From positions 23,309,467 to 23,373,466 of the forward strand of contig JBCNJP010000023.1 in the NCBI GenBank assembly GCA_039602395.1: 64,000 nucleotides of DNA, given 5' to 3'. Each line of letters begins with the position of its first letter. Positions within the stretch are counted from its first letter, which is position 1. The position numbers were made by a program, and so were the translations under genes. Under the pieces are notes generated by a model that was given only the letters and a program-made list of their open reading frames with translations, did no database searches and was not told the origin of the DNA. The stretch is from Deinandra increscens subsp. villosa (taxonomy: Eukaryota > Streptophyta > Magnoliopsida > Asterales > Asteraceae). This document shows, piece by piece, positions 33,815 through 44,283 of this stretch.

Positions 33815-34447
33815 TGTTAGGACCGATTTTCACTACAAGAATCTCGATCTTGAGCAAGAACATGTTCGGATGAGAAAAACTCAAAAAAAACAAATGAAGA
33901 AGATGATGATGATGAATCATGAATAATCATAAACAAGAAAAAATGATGAACAACTCGAATGAATTCATTAATCGAAAGATTACAATCAATGAATCATGAA
34001 GAACACTTTCTCTCTCTAGAAACCATGACTCACTCTCTCTCTAGAATGGAAACCTCACACTCTACAAGAAATTCATCATCTCCACATTCGGAGACTCCTT
34101 TACTTGTAATGGGCACCCTCACTATATATAGTGAGGGTGACTAACGACAGAAAAACATAACTGAATAAATGAAATTACAAGTAAAGTAAATAACATAAAT
34201 TGATAAATTAAATCAAAGCTGATTAACTTAATCCGAAGCTTGACTCGCTCGAACCGATCTTCCGTTGACTTTTACATTGACCGTTGACCCGAACGGTTGA
34301 CTTTTCCGGAAAACGGTCTTCGGTCCAAACTCGCAAGCCTCGAGCATCACAACTTGCAGTCTCTAAATCGATTCACATGGATTCTTCAGTCGAATGCTTC
34401 GGTAAACAGATTTGATGGCGTCAGTCACATGGATTTTTGTTCCAACA
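33815..34447 (-). repeat. Array LTR 5 (633 bp)
   Basis: TGTTAGGACCG to TTGTTCCAACA. It is the outermost LTR on the right (5' LTR in sense), followed at once by the target duplication ATTAT. Confidence 0.92.
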
Positions 34448-34452
34448 ATTAT

Positions 34453-34975
34453 TAGCAGGAAAGATGATTTAGAGTATTAAATGATTTTTAATACTGAAGG
34501 TTTAAATGTTATGTTTGGTATAATTCTTTTATGTCTTCTATCCATTAAATGTTTATAAAGAAGGGGCCGTTAGGCCCAAATGTTTGAAGTAACCTTTCGA
34601 GGTTAAGGTAAAGTTTTAATACTTAGAACTCACCAGCGTAAGCTGACTTTTTAAAGCATGTATATTAGGTGAGGTTAAAGATCCAAGCATCAAGGGAAAG
34701 GCTCATGTTTGAGCAGAGTGGATGGGCAAGCTATTAGGAGAAGGCTATACGGGCATGCTGGCTTAAGTAATGTAGATAGATGCATATCTATTAATCGTTA
34801 TCTTTTATAGTTATCGTTAACCGTTGTAGAAATTTTATCTTACTTGTACTTGGCATTATAAATAAATAAAAGTTTTAAATTTCCGCTGCTTTAGTTATCT
34901 CTGTTATACCTTGTGTTCATGAGTAAATCCGACACGTGACCCCTCCTGGAGCCAAGTCTGGGAGTGGGCGTCACA
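34453..34975 (+). repeat. Gypsy 5' LTR, right part
   Basis: It continues the LTR after the nested array and ends GGGCGTCACA, four bases before the primer site. Confidence 0.85.
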
Positions 34976-34978
34976 AGT

Positions 34979-34991
34979 TGGTATCAGAGCC
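34979..34991 (+). other. Gypsy primer-binding site (tRNA-iMet)
   Basis: TGGTATCAGAGCC follows the LTR end directly, the standard primer site of plant gypsy elements. Confidence 0.93.
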
Positions 34992-35434
34992 TTGGTTTAA
35001 GAGATTTAGGTACTAAAAGCGGTATCTAGACTTAAACTAGGACTCTGGATAAACAGTAAGATAAGATAGAGTGCCAGCTAGAATAGCTTGTGCCCATAAA
35101 AGGACGAGGTTGCATTAGGAACATAATAAGTAGGACCTAGGATATATAAATCTGGTAGGTACCCAATTGCAATTAGCTACTGCCGTTAGGTATTAACTAT
35201 ATTTATGTATCTAGGGTACTAACTGTTATGTGGCCAAAATGCGGGAAGTAGACCGGTTTGAATTAGAATCACCGGTAGAAGTAGAACGGACACTAGGAAG
35301 GAATGTGATGAAAGTAACTGGGTTTTGAAAGCATCATGACTACGTAATTGTATGACGTCTGCACTTATCTAATCATCATGCCCTCAAAATTTAGATACTC
35401 GACTTCACACGAATTCTGACATGTCTGTAGGATT
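34992..35434 (+). other. Gypsy 5' leader
   Basis: The leader of about 440 bp lies between primer site and gag. No ORF of note; a 6-codon upstream ORF (ATG at 35421) ends just before the gag start in another frame. Confidence 0.6.
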
Positions 35435-38378
35435 ATGGTGAGAGACGGTCAAGGCGATAGGAGAGTCGGTAGACCAGCAGGTTCTGGACGACGTGCGCAA
35501 CCAGATCCTGAGCCCATTAATGCTGGAGAAGGAAACGTACTTACTGAAGAACAACGAGCCGCTATGGCTGCGGAAATGGCTAACATGTTTCAGGCAGCAA
35601 TGCCTAACATGATAGCTCAGCTTCAAGGAGCCATCGGAGCCGCTGCTGGAGCTGCCGGCGGAGCTGGTGCAGGAGGAACCGCTGGTAGAGGTGGTGCACG
35701 AAGAGCTGCTGGCAGAGGCGGTGGTGGTGGTGGTGCTGGAAGAGGAGGCGGTGGACCCGCAAACGAGGAAGCTGAAATTGCTCAACCTAGAATTGGATGC
35801 TCGTTCAAAACATTCTGTGGTTGCAAACCTCCTTCGTTCGATGGCAGGAGGGATGCATTAGCCACATTCCAATGGATTCACGAGATGGAGGCTGTTATCG
35901 ATATCAGCGAATGTAGCGAAGCCCAGGCGGTGAAATATGCTGCCCACTCATTCGTCTCAGAAGCATTACACTGGTGGGGAATGATCAAGCAAACTGAAGG
36001 TGCAGAAGCAGTTGCTGCAATGAGGTGGAATGACTTGAAGAGGTATGTCTTGGAAGATTTCTGTCCTAAGGGAGAGCTGGACCAGTTGGAGAGGAGTTTC
36101 TTGGTACTGGAAGCTGGAACGATGACACACCGAGAGTACACGTCAAAGTACAACGCTATGGCGAGGCTGTTAACCAATCTAGTCACCCCCGAGTCTGAAA
36201 GAGTGAAGCGTTATGTTCAAGGTTTTCCACCAAGAGTCCGAGAGTTGATCAAGGCAACTGAACCTAAGACGTTTAAAGCAACGGTAAATCTGAGTTCGAA
36301 TCTGTATAGCGAGATGTTTGGAGCAGGAGGAAGGCCAGAAGGGCTTAAAAGGAGTTGGTCTGAGGCGGGAGGAAGTTTTAAGAAGAATACCGGAGGTCAC
36401 TTTAAGAAACCAAAGAATGATCCACGAGGTAGTAAACCCAAATGTCGCAAGTGTAACCGAAGCCATCCTGGAGATTGTAAGATAGGATCAAATAGCTGTT
36501 TCAAATGCGGGAAGGAAGGCCATTACTCTAGCAACTGTCCAGATTTGAAGAAGTGTTTTCAGTGCGGCGAGCCAGGACACATTAGGCCTAACTGTCCCAA
36601 ATTAGTCAACAATCCAGGACCACTGCGAGCGAGTGAGATTCCGAAGGCGAAGGGGAGAGCATATACCATAACTGCTGCTGAGGCTAAGTTAACACCTGAT
36701 GTAGTTTCAGGTACGTTCTTAGTTAATAATGTGCCTGCATCTGTGTTATTTGATTCCGGTGCCAGTAGAAGCTTTGTATCGCATGATTTCTGTGTATTAC
36801 TCGATAGACCGACTATTAGGGCCGAGAAACCTTTCGAAGTCGAAACTGCCTCAGGAAAGAATTTTATAATTTCCGATATGATAGATGATTGCCTGATAGA
36901 ATTAGAAGGACATAAATTGCCTGTTAGATTATTCCCTATGACGTTAGCCGGTTTCGATATCGTATTGGGAATGGATTGGCTCGCGGAACATGACGCGCAG
37001 ATTATTTGCAATCAGAAGAAAGTTCAAATTCAAGCGCCAACTGGAGACGTCTTATCCGTCTATGGAGATCGCAACAGTTCTGCAGTGCAGATCATTTCCA
37101 TGATTAAAGCGCGAAAATTCTTGAGGCACGGGTGTGAGTCATTCTTAGCTTACGCCATTGACTCGAATTTAAAACCAAAGGAGTTGAAGGATGTGCCGGT
37201 AGTAAACCAATTTCCAGACGTATTCCCAGAAGACCTACCGGGCATTCCTCCTGAACGTGAAATAAAGTTCGGAATCGAATTGGTGCCGGGAGCCAAACCC
37301 GTAGCCAAGACACCATATCGATTAGCTCCATCCGAAATGAAGGAACTAATGTCACAACTGCAAGAGTTGCTTGACAAAGGTTTCATCAGACCGAGTATCT
37401 CACCCTGGGGTGCTCCAGTTCTTTTCGTGAAGAAGAAAGACGGAAGCCTGAGAATGTGCATCGACTACCGGGAGCTGAATAAACTGACGGTGAAGAACAG
37501 ATACCCTCTGCCCAGAATCGACGACTTATTCGATCAGCTACAGGGAGCAAGTTGGTTTTCCAAGATTGATTTGCGGTCGGGCTATCACCAGTTGAAGGTT
37601 AAAGATGAAGACATTCCGAAGACGGCCTTTCGAACGCGATACGGTCATTACGAGTTCCTTGTAATGTCGTTCGGGTTGACTAATGCACCTGCTGCATTCA
37701 TGGACCTCATGAATAGGGTATGCCGACCCATGTTGGACCGATTCGTGATCGTGTTCATAGATGACATCCTAATCTATTCCAGGAGCGAATCTGATCACGC
37801 TATGCATCTGAAGGAAGTACTAGAGACCTTGAGGAAGGAGAAGTTGTATGCCAAATTTTCCAAGTGTGCGTTCTGGCTAAGGGAAGTACAATTCCTTGGT
37901 CACGTCATAAACGCAGACGGTGTACTCGTAGATCCTTCCAAAATAGAAACGGTAATGAGCTGGAAACCACCAAAAACGCCCTCGGAGATTCGTAGCTTCT
38001 TGGGCCTTGCCGGTTATTACCGTAGGTTCATCCAAGACTTTTCAAAAATCGCGACGCCTCTAACCAAGTTGACCAAGAAGGACGTGAAGTTCGTTTGGAG
38101 CTCGAGTCAGCAGAATGCCTTTGAAGAATTGAGGACCAGATTAACTCAGGCACCGGTATTAACTTTGCCGGATGGGCCTGATGATTTGGTAATTTACTCC
38201 GATGCTTCTTATTTAGGTTTAGGCTGTGTGCTGATGCAGCGAGGTAAGGTAATTGCCTACGCGTCACGACAACTAAAACCTCATGAGACAAACTATCCAA
38301 CTCACGATCTAGAGTTGGCAGCCGTCGTGTTTGCTCTCAAAATCTGGAGGCATTACTTGTACGGAGTAAAATGCACCA
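35435..38378 (+). CDS. Ty3/gypsy Gag-Pol polyprotein, 3' end lost in the assembly gap
   Basis: 981 codons are open without a stop. In order: an Ala/Gly-rich N-terminus (residues ~60-110); retrotransposon gag domain (~119-290, with ALHWWG and FCPKGELDQLE); CCHC zinc knuckles (CFKCGKEGHYSSNC from residue 355, then CFQCGEPGHIRPNC); aspartic protease with the DSGAS triad (Asp440); RT from about 625 to 790 with the FIDD catalytic motif (Asp776, Asp777); RNase H start with VIYSDAS and HDLELAAVVFALKIWRHYLYG. Gag and pol are in one frame, as in most plant chromoviruses. Integrase is missing only because of the N gap. The lack of any stop suggests a young copy, though its LTR has been hit by the tandem array. 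The ATG at 35435 is the first in-frame start after the leader. Confidence 0.95.
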
Positions 38379-38878
38379 NNNNNNNNNNNNNNNNNNNNNN
38401 NNNNNNNNNNNNNNNNNNNNNNNNNNNNNNNNNNNNNNNNNNNNNNNNNNNNNNNNNNNNNNNNNNNNNNNNNNNNNNNNNNNNNNNNNNNNNNNNNNNN
38501 NNNNNNNNNNNNNNNNNNNNNNNNNNNNNNNNNNNNNNNNNNNNNNNNNNNNNNNNNNNNNNNNNNNNNNNNNNNNNNNNNNNNNNNNNNNNNNNNNNNN
38601 NNNNNNNNNNNNNNNNNNNNNNNNNNNNNNNNNNNNNNNNNNNNNNNNNNNNNNNNNNNNNNNNNNNNNNNNNNNNNNNNNNNNNNNNNNNNNNNNNNNN
38701 NNNNNNNNNNNNNNNNNNNNNNNNNNNNNNNNNNNNNNNNNNNNNNNNNNNNNNNNNNNNNNNNNNNNNNNNNNNNNNNNNNNNNNNNNNNNNNNNNNNN
38801 NNNNNNNNNNNNNNNNNNNNNNNNNNNNNNNNNNNNNNNNNNNNNNNNNNNNNNNNNNNNNNNNNNNNNNNNNNNNNN
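38379..38878. other. Assembly gap (500 N)
   Basis: Exactly 500 N, a placeholder length. Element identity and orientation change across it: plus-strand gypsy RNase H on the left, a minus-strand element on the right. Real length and content are unknown. Confidence 0.99.
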
Positions 38879-38945
38879 ACTGGTATTGCCCCTGTAAGAT
38901 AACATTCATATAAGGATCCTTCGGGTCGTTTGCAAATGATTCCAT

Positions 38946-39293
38946 CTAATTGGCCACTGGTACGTCCACTAGATTTCCCATCTGAGGCATGGTGTTCACT
39001 GGATCAGGTTGAATAGGAACTAACTCGTCCGGTCCTTCTTCAGCATCGGCAACATATGCAGGAGAAGCATATACATGATGTGAGTAACACTCTGAAAGGT
39101 AACTCACTAAATGACTAGCTGACACAACAATCACTACCTGTGGGGGTTGCTCGTTCTCATCTCCTCCTTCGGGTTCTTCTTGTGGTTCTTCCTCTTCCTC
39201 TTCCTCATTTTCTGGTTTACCTTCAACTGCAGTTGTGGCTGCTCTCCACTCTTCAGTAGACACCCGATACAATGTTCCAAGAATCACTGACAT
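38946..39293 (-). CDS. Acidic ORF, 115 aa, unrecognised
   Basis: It starts MSVILGTLYRVSTEEWRAAT and continues into a Glu-rich tract (ENEEEEEEEPQEEPEGGDEN). It ends at TAG (38948-38946) with another ATG right after it (MESFANDPKDPYMNVILQGQ), which runs into the gap. It may be gag-like or a part of a polyprotein broken by one stop. I do not recognise the family. Confidence 0.4.
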   Translation of the reverse strand: MSVILGTLYRVSTEEWRAATTAVEGKPENEEEEEEEPQEEPEGGDENEQPPQVVIVVSASHLVSYLSECYSHHVYASPAYVADAEEGPDELVPIQPDPVNTMPQMGNLVDVPVAN

Positions 39294-39311
39294 TTTTGGC
39301 TTGTGACTTCT

Positions 39312-39527
39312 TTACTTAGGAGGTTTCGGAGGTTCGCTAGCAGATGCAGCTGGTGAAGGTGTAGTCTTCTTCACATAATGAGAAGATGATATCACATATC
39401 CGGAAGGATCTGGACTCATAGGTAGTACCGGTTGACAGGGTCCTTCATCCGCTTTCTTCCATTTGCTGTTCTTGCTTTCCTTACTTCCCTTGCTTCCTGA
39501 CGATGAAAATCTTTCAAAACCCCACAT
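39312..39527 (-). CDS. Small Ser/Lys/Pro-rich ORF, unrecognised
   Basis: From the ATG at 39527 it reads MWGFERFSSSGSKGSKESKN, then a Pro-rich end (SEPPKPPK). An upstream in-frame ATG at 39587 is possible. It lies 18 bp before the acidic ORF in the same direction, in the position of a gag start, but shows no gag motif. Confidence 0.35.
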   Translation of the reverse strand: MWGFERFSSSGSKGSKESKNSKWKKADEGPCQPVLPMSPDPSGYVISSSHYVKKTTPSPAASASEPPKPPK

Positions 39528-39893
39528 GTTTACTGATACCTGTAGATTAATACTTATCAGTATTGAACTTATCAAATAACTTCCCAATGCAAGCCTAGGG
39601 CACTAACCCCATCTCACACTAAGATAATCAAACTTAAACGCAGGATAAACTATCAGCTTCCATCTATCTGGTAGGTTTCATCAAATCTTAGTGCACCTGT
39701 GGGTAGGAATAACAGTTTGCAAGGCTGTGACTACTACCGACCTTACACTAATTCTTGATAGCTACCTAGCATATAGATTTATGCCTAAGTTTGGAATTAG
39801 GTTCTGTACTTAGTCTTAGAGTCGTTAAGGTTCAAACTTAGAGGATCTATGGAAGTACCTAATCTATTTGAACCTTGAGTTGTGATACCAACC

Positions 39894-42111
39894 TGTCACA
39901 CCCTCCCCCGCTGCCCCCTGCCAGGGACGGGGAGAGCGAGTGTGTGATGGTTGCCTGTATCAGTATCCCGCGGAAGCCTTAGATTAAGTTAGAGTGCACA
40001 ACATAAAACTAACAACCATAGACAAATAGTCCACTATCATACACAATAGACCACTTATTTAAATAAATACAACGGTGGAATAAAGTGTCTAAACTCGGTC
40101 CTAGGTTAACTCTAAGACTATCCAACAAAGACATAACAGAAACATCATCGAACTTAGGCTGTGAAGCCTATCCAACAGTCCCCCAAACTACCCTTCTCAA
40201 GTTCCCCTGTCCCAACCGCCAGCTAATTACCTGCAATATGAACTAAAATATGTCAACAACAAAAGTTGTTGGTGAGCCGTAGCTAGTGACTCCAAACAAA
40301 ATTATTTAACTCATTCTCAAATACATATATGCCTGTTGTGAATCCTAGGTCCTACCTAAGGTCAAAACACAATCCAGAAAACACAGGCCCGTACCCCTGT
40401 ATCCCCTTCATGTCTACAACATATATGACATACCATCATACCATCGTAATATAATACTAGGTATCGTGTGGGTATGAGCCAGTACCGACTCCTTATACAG
40501 ATGTAAGGTTCCAGTATGTGCCTCACGGCCACGACTAAAGGACCCTAATGACCCAAGTAATATCCCCTTGAATGAATAGTACCTAGCAGTACCTAACCAC
40601 GTAATTCACAACAAATAACTGAAAAACTAACATAGCATATTGAGAATAAATAATTTAAAACAGTTCATACGCAGCCCCAAAACATAAGTTAAAATAGTGG
40701 AAGCTAACGGAACTCACAGATATTGGGAATTGAGCAAAGGTCACTAACTTGTTCCTTGTCATAGATGCAAATGACCTAAGACATATAATTAAATCCTAAG
40801 ATTTTGAAATTATAGTATTACTTTAACCGGTTATCAATAACTTCTTCGAATCATCATAACTTTCAAAGTTAAGGTGATATAGATTGTTATAAACTGAACT
40901 GGGTTATAATTTGAATAAAACTGACTTAACTGTTTTCTAACATTCTACTGATTCTGATCAGTTTGAAATCTGTGTCTGAATACGGGCGTATTCATTTTGT
41001 GTGATACGGTCGTATACATACTTGATGAATACTAATATTCATACCACACGCAATACGATGGTATTCCAAATGTACTGAAACGGTTGGGTTCTTGAATACG
41101 GCCGTATTATCTTATCTTCATACGGGCGTATTCAAGCTGTTCATCCTCTTATCATGAATACGGCCGTACTGACTTATATGTCATATGGGTGTATTCATAT
41201 ATTCCTTCCCTCTTTTAGCCATCCGGCTCGCGATACGGTCGTATTACCCTTAGCAGATACGGCCGTATTGCTTGGAACAGAATGCATATTTGGTCATTTC
41301 TTCAATTTTACTTGGTTTTAACTACTGACTCGATTACCAAAACACATGTAATCATTTACAAAGCAATTTAGTCTATCCATGTCATTCACAAACATCCTTA
41401 AATCCATTTCTATGACCAAGAATGCCACATGCACAAATTCATACAAAGTGTATCAAATTTGTAATCAAACCTCTTATGGATGATTCTTCTGGTTCCTAGC
41501 ATTACAGATCGACTTCCTGATGATCTCAAATCCTCCAGATTGCTTCTGCATGCAATGATCAAGACTCAATTTGCAACTTTCCAAATTTGGTAACTTTTGT
41601 ACATGCATGTGCAAATTGAGCTCTTACCTTGAATTAACTCTGCCTCTGAGACAATCTACTGGTCCTTGAAGATCCTCACACCATTTCTGTACCAGAATTC
41701 AACATATATCAGTTCCATACACTACACATTTATCAAATTCTTGATAAGAATGTGTTTAGAAAACTCACCACCAATTTTTGCCCCTTTGATCATGCTTCTA
41801 AGCTCCCAACTGGATTCTGAAGGTTCTTTGGTTGTATATGAGTAGAGAGGCAAGTGGTTTTAAAGAGAATACTGGCAGAAATGACCAAAACTTGGTCTTT
41901 ATTTGATTATATCGCCTTGAATTGATACGGGCGTATCGCCTTTGTGCGATAAGGCCGTATCGCGCTGCCACGCGTAATTCTTTTAAACAGCTCCGCGATA
42001 CGCCCGTACCACTCTTTAGTGATACGACCGTATTGGCCAAAATTCTTATAAACCTTGAGATTTTTCTTGTTGTGAATTTTGAGCCGATCTGGTTTTACCA
42101 GTATTGTTACA
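39894..42111 (-). repeat. LTR of the second element, rich in ATACGGCCGTAT palindromes
   Basis: In sense (minus) it would start TGTAACAATACTGG (42111) and end GGGTGTGACA (39894). The left boundary is supported by the adjoining primer-like site; the right boundary is inferred from the TGTAACA start only. At least twelve near-palindromes of the form ATACGGNCGTAT lie at 40978-41275 and 41925-42035. Confidence 0.6.
40978..42035. repeat. Cluster of 12-bp ATACGGNCGTAT near-palindromes
   Basis: Copies at about 40979, 41003, 41095, 41120, 41156, 41186, 41233, 41256, 41926, 41948, 41998 and 42020. Several are perfect palindromes (ATACGGCCGTAT). They are not evenly spaced. Flanking AT-rich DNA is not conserved between copies. 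Confidence 0.85.
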
Positions 42112-42604
42112 TTTTTACACCGAAATGAAACCCCATGAAAATCTTGATGATTACCCTCTTTCTACTCTTTAAAATATATTAAAATAGTGAAAATAAAATG
42201 ATGATTCTTTTTATTTACTTTGATATTTTCGATCTAACCACAATGTGATGATCATGGAGCTTAAAATTGTCACAATGTGGGTTCTGATTTAAAAGAAACC
42301 ATGTGATGAGCAAATTTGCATATTTGGGGTATTTTATACAACATAGATCCATCTCATTCTTAAATTTTTGTTGATTAATCATATGAAAGAACAAGAAAAC
42401 CCTAAAGGTTAAATACCTTGATAAGTCCACTAGATGGACATGTTCTTGTATATTGATAATTAACCATGAACATTATTATATAATTCTTTTATTTTCCATT
42501 GGTCTTATTAATATTTAATTTATAAATGAGAAATAACAAACCCTAATAAGGCTTTGCCTAAAATGTTCATCTAATGAGCAAGTTCTTGTTTTTCATATGT
42601 ATAT
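42112..42604. other. AT-rich DNA between elements, nothing recognised
   Basis: About 490 bp with no credible ORF, repeat or element end. It may be the target DNA into which the right-hand copia element inserted. Confidence 0.5.
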
Positions 42605-43360
42605 TGTTGGGTCCCTTGAAGGGCTCTTTAACAATGTTGGCACAATTTGATATAAACAAAATAAATAAGTTGCGGAAAGTAAATCAAATTGGAAAACATC
42701 AATTCATAAAAGGGTTATTCTGTATATCTCAAATGTAAATAATGGTTTTACACGGGTTTATAGTATAACTATGTATCAACAGAAATAACTTTTCTATGGG
42801 AGTGATGTTGTAATTGCTTTGAGAAGATATTGAATTGTATGCTTGATGTCTTACTTTGTTTGGTGAAGTCAGCTTGCTATTTATAGGCAGATGTAGCAAG
42901 TTGTATTTGGATAAGGTGGTTGAGGACGGTTGATGTTGGAGTGTGTCAGAGTATATACAGATAAATTGAACATATTCAATTTATCTCTTTTTCAACTGTC
43001 TTCAACTGCCTTCTTGATTAATGCCAAGTTGACATTCATTTTGCTTGTTCTTCACACAAAGATAGAAATTGTTCTTCTCGTAATATATATCTTCTAATAA
43101 TCCAGAACTCCTTGTGGACTCTTCTTTGAAGACTGTTGATGCTTCCCATTAAAATCTTTCTACAGAAATGAGGATTTCTGTAGATTTTAGTCTGTACAGA
43201 ACTACTTCGGAATTTCCGGAGTAGTTCTGTATGAATACAGAAATCATGCAGAAATCCGTAATTCATACAGACTTTCGTATCCTTGCTCTTCTAAGGATGT
43301 GTCTTATCTTTTCTTTTAATACTTGACTGTTTTGTGTTACAATTACATTGTGTTCTAACA
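42605..43360 (-). repeat. 3' LTR of the right copia element (756 bp)
   Basis: TGTTGGGTCCC to GTTCTAACA on the plus strand. It holds a TATA box (minus, 42886-42879) and a 37-bp palindrome (43195-43231). The polypurine tract lies immediately right of it. Confidence 0.92.
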
Positions 43361-43374
43361 ATCTCCTCCTATGT
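43361..43374 (-). other. Copia polypurine tract
   Basis: The minus strand reads ATAGGAGGAGAT directly before the LTR start TGTTAGAAC. This fixes 42605-43360 as the 3' LTR. Confidence 0.85.
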
Positions 43375-43464
43375 ATTTGAAGAAAATAAATAAAAAGAGA
43401 CAGTAATATTAAAATGTAAATTTTTGAGAGATCATCAGGATGCATGGAACTGTGAATACAGTTT

Positions 43465-43782
43465 TTAGGAAAGAAATCCAGTTACAGATTCTTCTTTTAC
43501 ACATAGTTTCTTGGGAAGAGGACTCCAACAGGCTTTGTGCAGTTTCTTTTGTAGCATTTTGTGTTGCTTTAGATCTTCTATTGTTTTCATCATGAGTTCC
43601 TTTCTTCTTATTGTCCCAAGTTCAGTCTCTTTGTTTTCATTTTGTAGGAATGAGATGAAACTTAGAGATGTATTGGAGTAAGCATGACACTGGCTGATTC
43701 TGAAGAACCTCTTCTGTGTGTTATGATTTCTGAAGCAGATTCCTATTTCGCCAGTGCTTGGAATTACTTTTGATCCTTCCAC
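43465..43782 (-). pseudogene. ORF B, C-terminal piece (105 codons)
   Basis: It reads VIPSTGEIGICFRNHNTQKR and LQNENKETELGTIRRKELMM, a basic tail. It is open in a different frame from the previous piece and overlaps a frame ending PSELKWKDQK. It probably belongs to the same ancestral protein as the 44284-46735 pieces. No known domain. Confidence 0.45.
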
Positions 43783-43880
43783 TTTAATTCAGATGGAAGC
43801 TCTTCATTTGCAGTCTGGATGGCAAGTTTCTTCAGATTTGTGTATATGGCCAGTTCATAGTCAACCAGAGCAAACCTGTT

Positions 43881-44213
43881 CTATATCTTCTTTCCTGCCT
43901 CTCTGAGTCGATGTATTGCTCTTCTGTTCTTGAGACTTGTTGAGCCATTTGCTATACAGCTTTTGATGAGGGACAGAATGTGCATTTCACTGAGTTGATC
44001 AAGATCTTCATCGGTAAATGTGTAAGGTTGATGATTGTTTGCAGTGGTAGTGATCCTGTAGGAGTTGAAGTAGTGAGTGAAAGGATTTCCCTTTTGTTGT
44101 CTTTCTTTGACCTCATCAATCTCCAGGATGGTGGCATCTGAGTGTATCAAGTTTCTTTCAAATGGTACGTTGTTGATTTTCTCCTCAAAGATCCTTTTGC
44201 TCATTGGGCTCAT
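43881..44213 (-). pseudogene. ORF B, third piece (110 codons)
   Basis: It reads MSPMSKRIFEEKINNVPFER, then FTDEDLDQLSEMHILSLIKS and ends REAGKKI. The same frame runs upstream (EKRRCEDIILKKTEQPPQ) until a stop near 44267, so it is a continuation of the coiled-coil piece after a frameshift. No domain recognised. Confidence 0.5.
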
Positions 44214-44283
44214 TTGAGGAGGTTGTTCAGTTTTTTTGAGGATTATGTCTTCACATCTTCTCTTTTCATGTCATAGTTCCTCC

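Larger units (their letters stand above)
23336..34447 (-). mobile_element. Tandem array of a non-coding LTR retrotransposon (five LTRs, four interiors)
   Basis: LTR, interior, LTR, interior and so on, head to tail: LTRs at 23336-23962, 26435-27064, 29537-30164, ~30845-31296 (partial) and 33815-34447. Sense is the minus strand: primer sites TGGTATCAGAGC lie left of LTRs 2, 3 and 5, and a polypurine tract (AAGGGGGAAAT, minus) lies right of each LTR. The unit period is 3,102 bp between units 1 and 2. Interiors of ~2.5 kb have no gag, protease, RT or integrase, so the element is non-autonomous (LARD-like). The array lies inside a gypsy LTR. Confidence 0.9.
23331..34452. other. Target duplication ATTAT around the array
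   Basis: ATTAT at 23331-23335 precedes the first LTR and ATTAT at 34448-34452 follows the last LTR. One 5-bp duplication thus frames all five LTRs. Confidence 0.85.
21006..38378 (+). mobile_element. Ty3/gypsy retrotransposon, chromovirus-like, incomplete at the gap
   Basis: The 5' LTR (21006-34975) is split by the tandem array. The primer site is at 34979-34991 and gag-pol starts at 35435. Domain order is gag, CCHC knuckles, protease, RT, RNase H, then the assembly gap. The LTR is about 2.85 kb without the nested array. Long LTRs and this RT (RSGYHQLKVKDEDIPKTAF) fit the Tekay/Del type of plant chromovirus. Integrase, any chromodomain and the 3' LTR are not in the window. It is inserted in an exon of the CACTA gene. 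Confidence 0.9.
38879..39893 (-). mobile_element. 5' interior of a second LTR element (minus strand)
   Basis: It is next to an LTR end at 39894 with a primer-like site TGGTATCACAACT (minus, 39890-39878), a variant of TGGTATCAGAGC. The leader 39588-39877 has no ORF. Two small ORFs follow, then the gap. Confidence 0.65.

Noticed and set aside
35405..35785. Ser-rich minus-strand ORF opposite the gypsy gag
   Set aside because: It is a shadow of the GC-rich Ala/Gly segment of gag.
38309..38945. Long ORFs made largely of X residues on both strands
   Set aside because: They are open only because of the 500-N gap.
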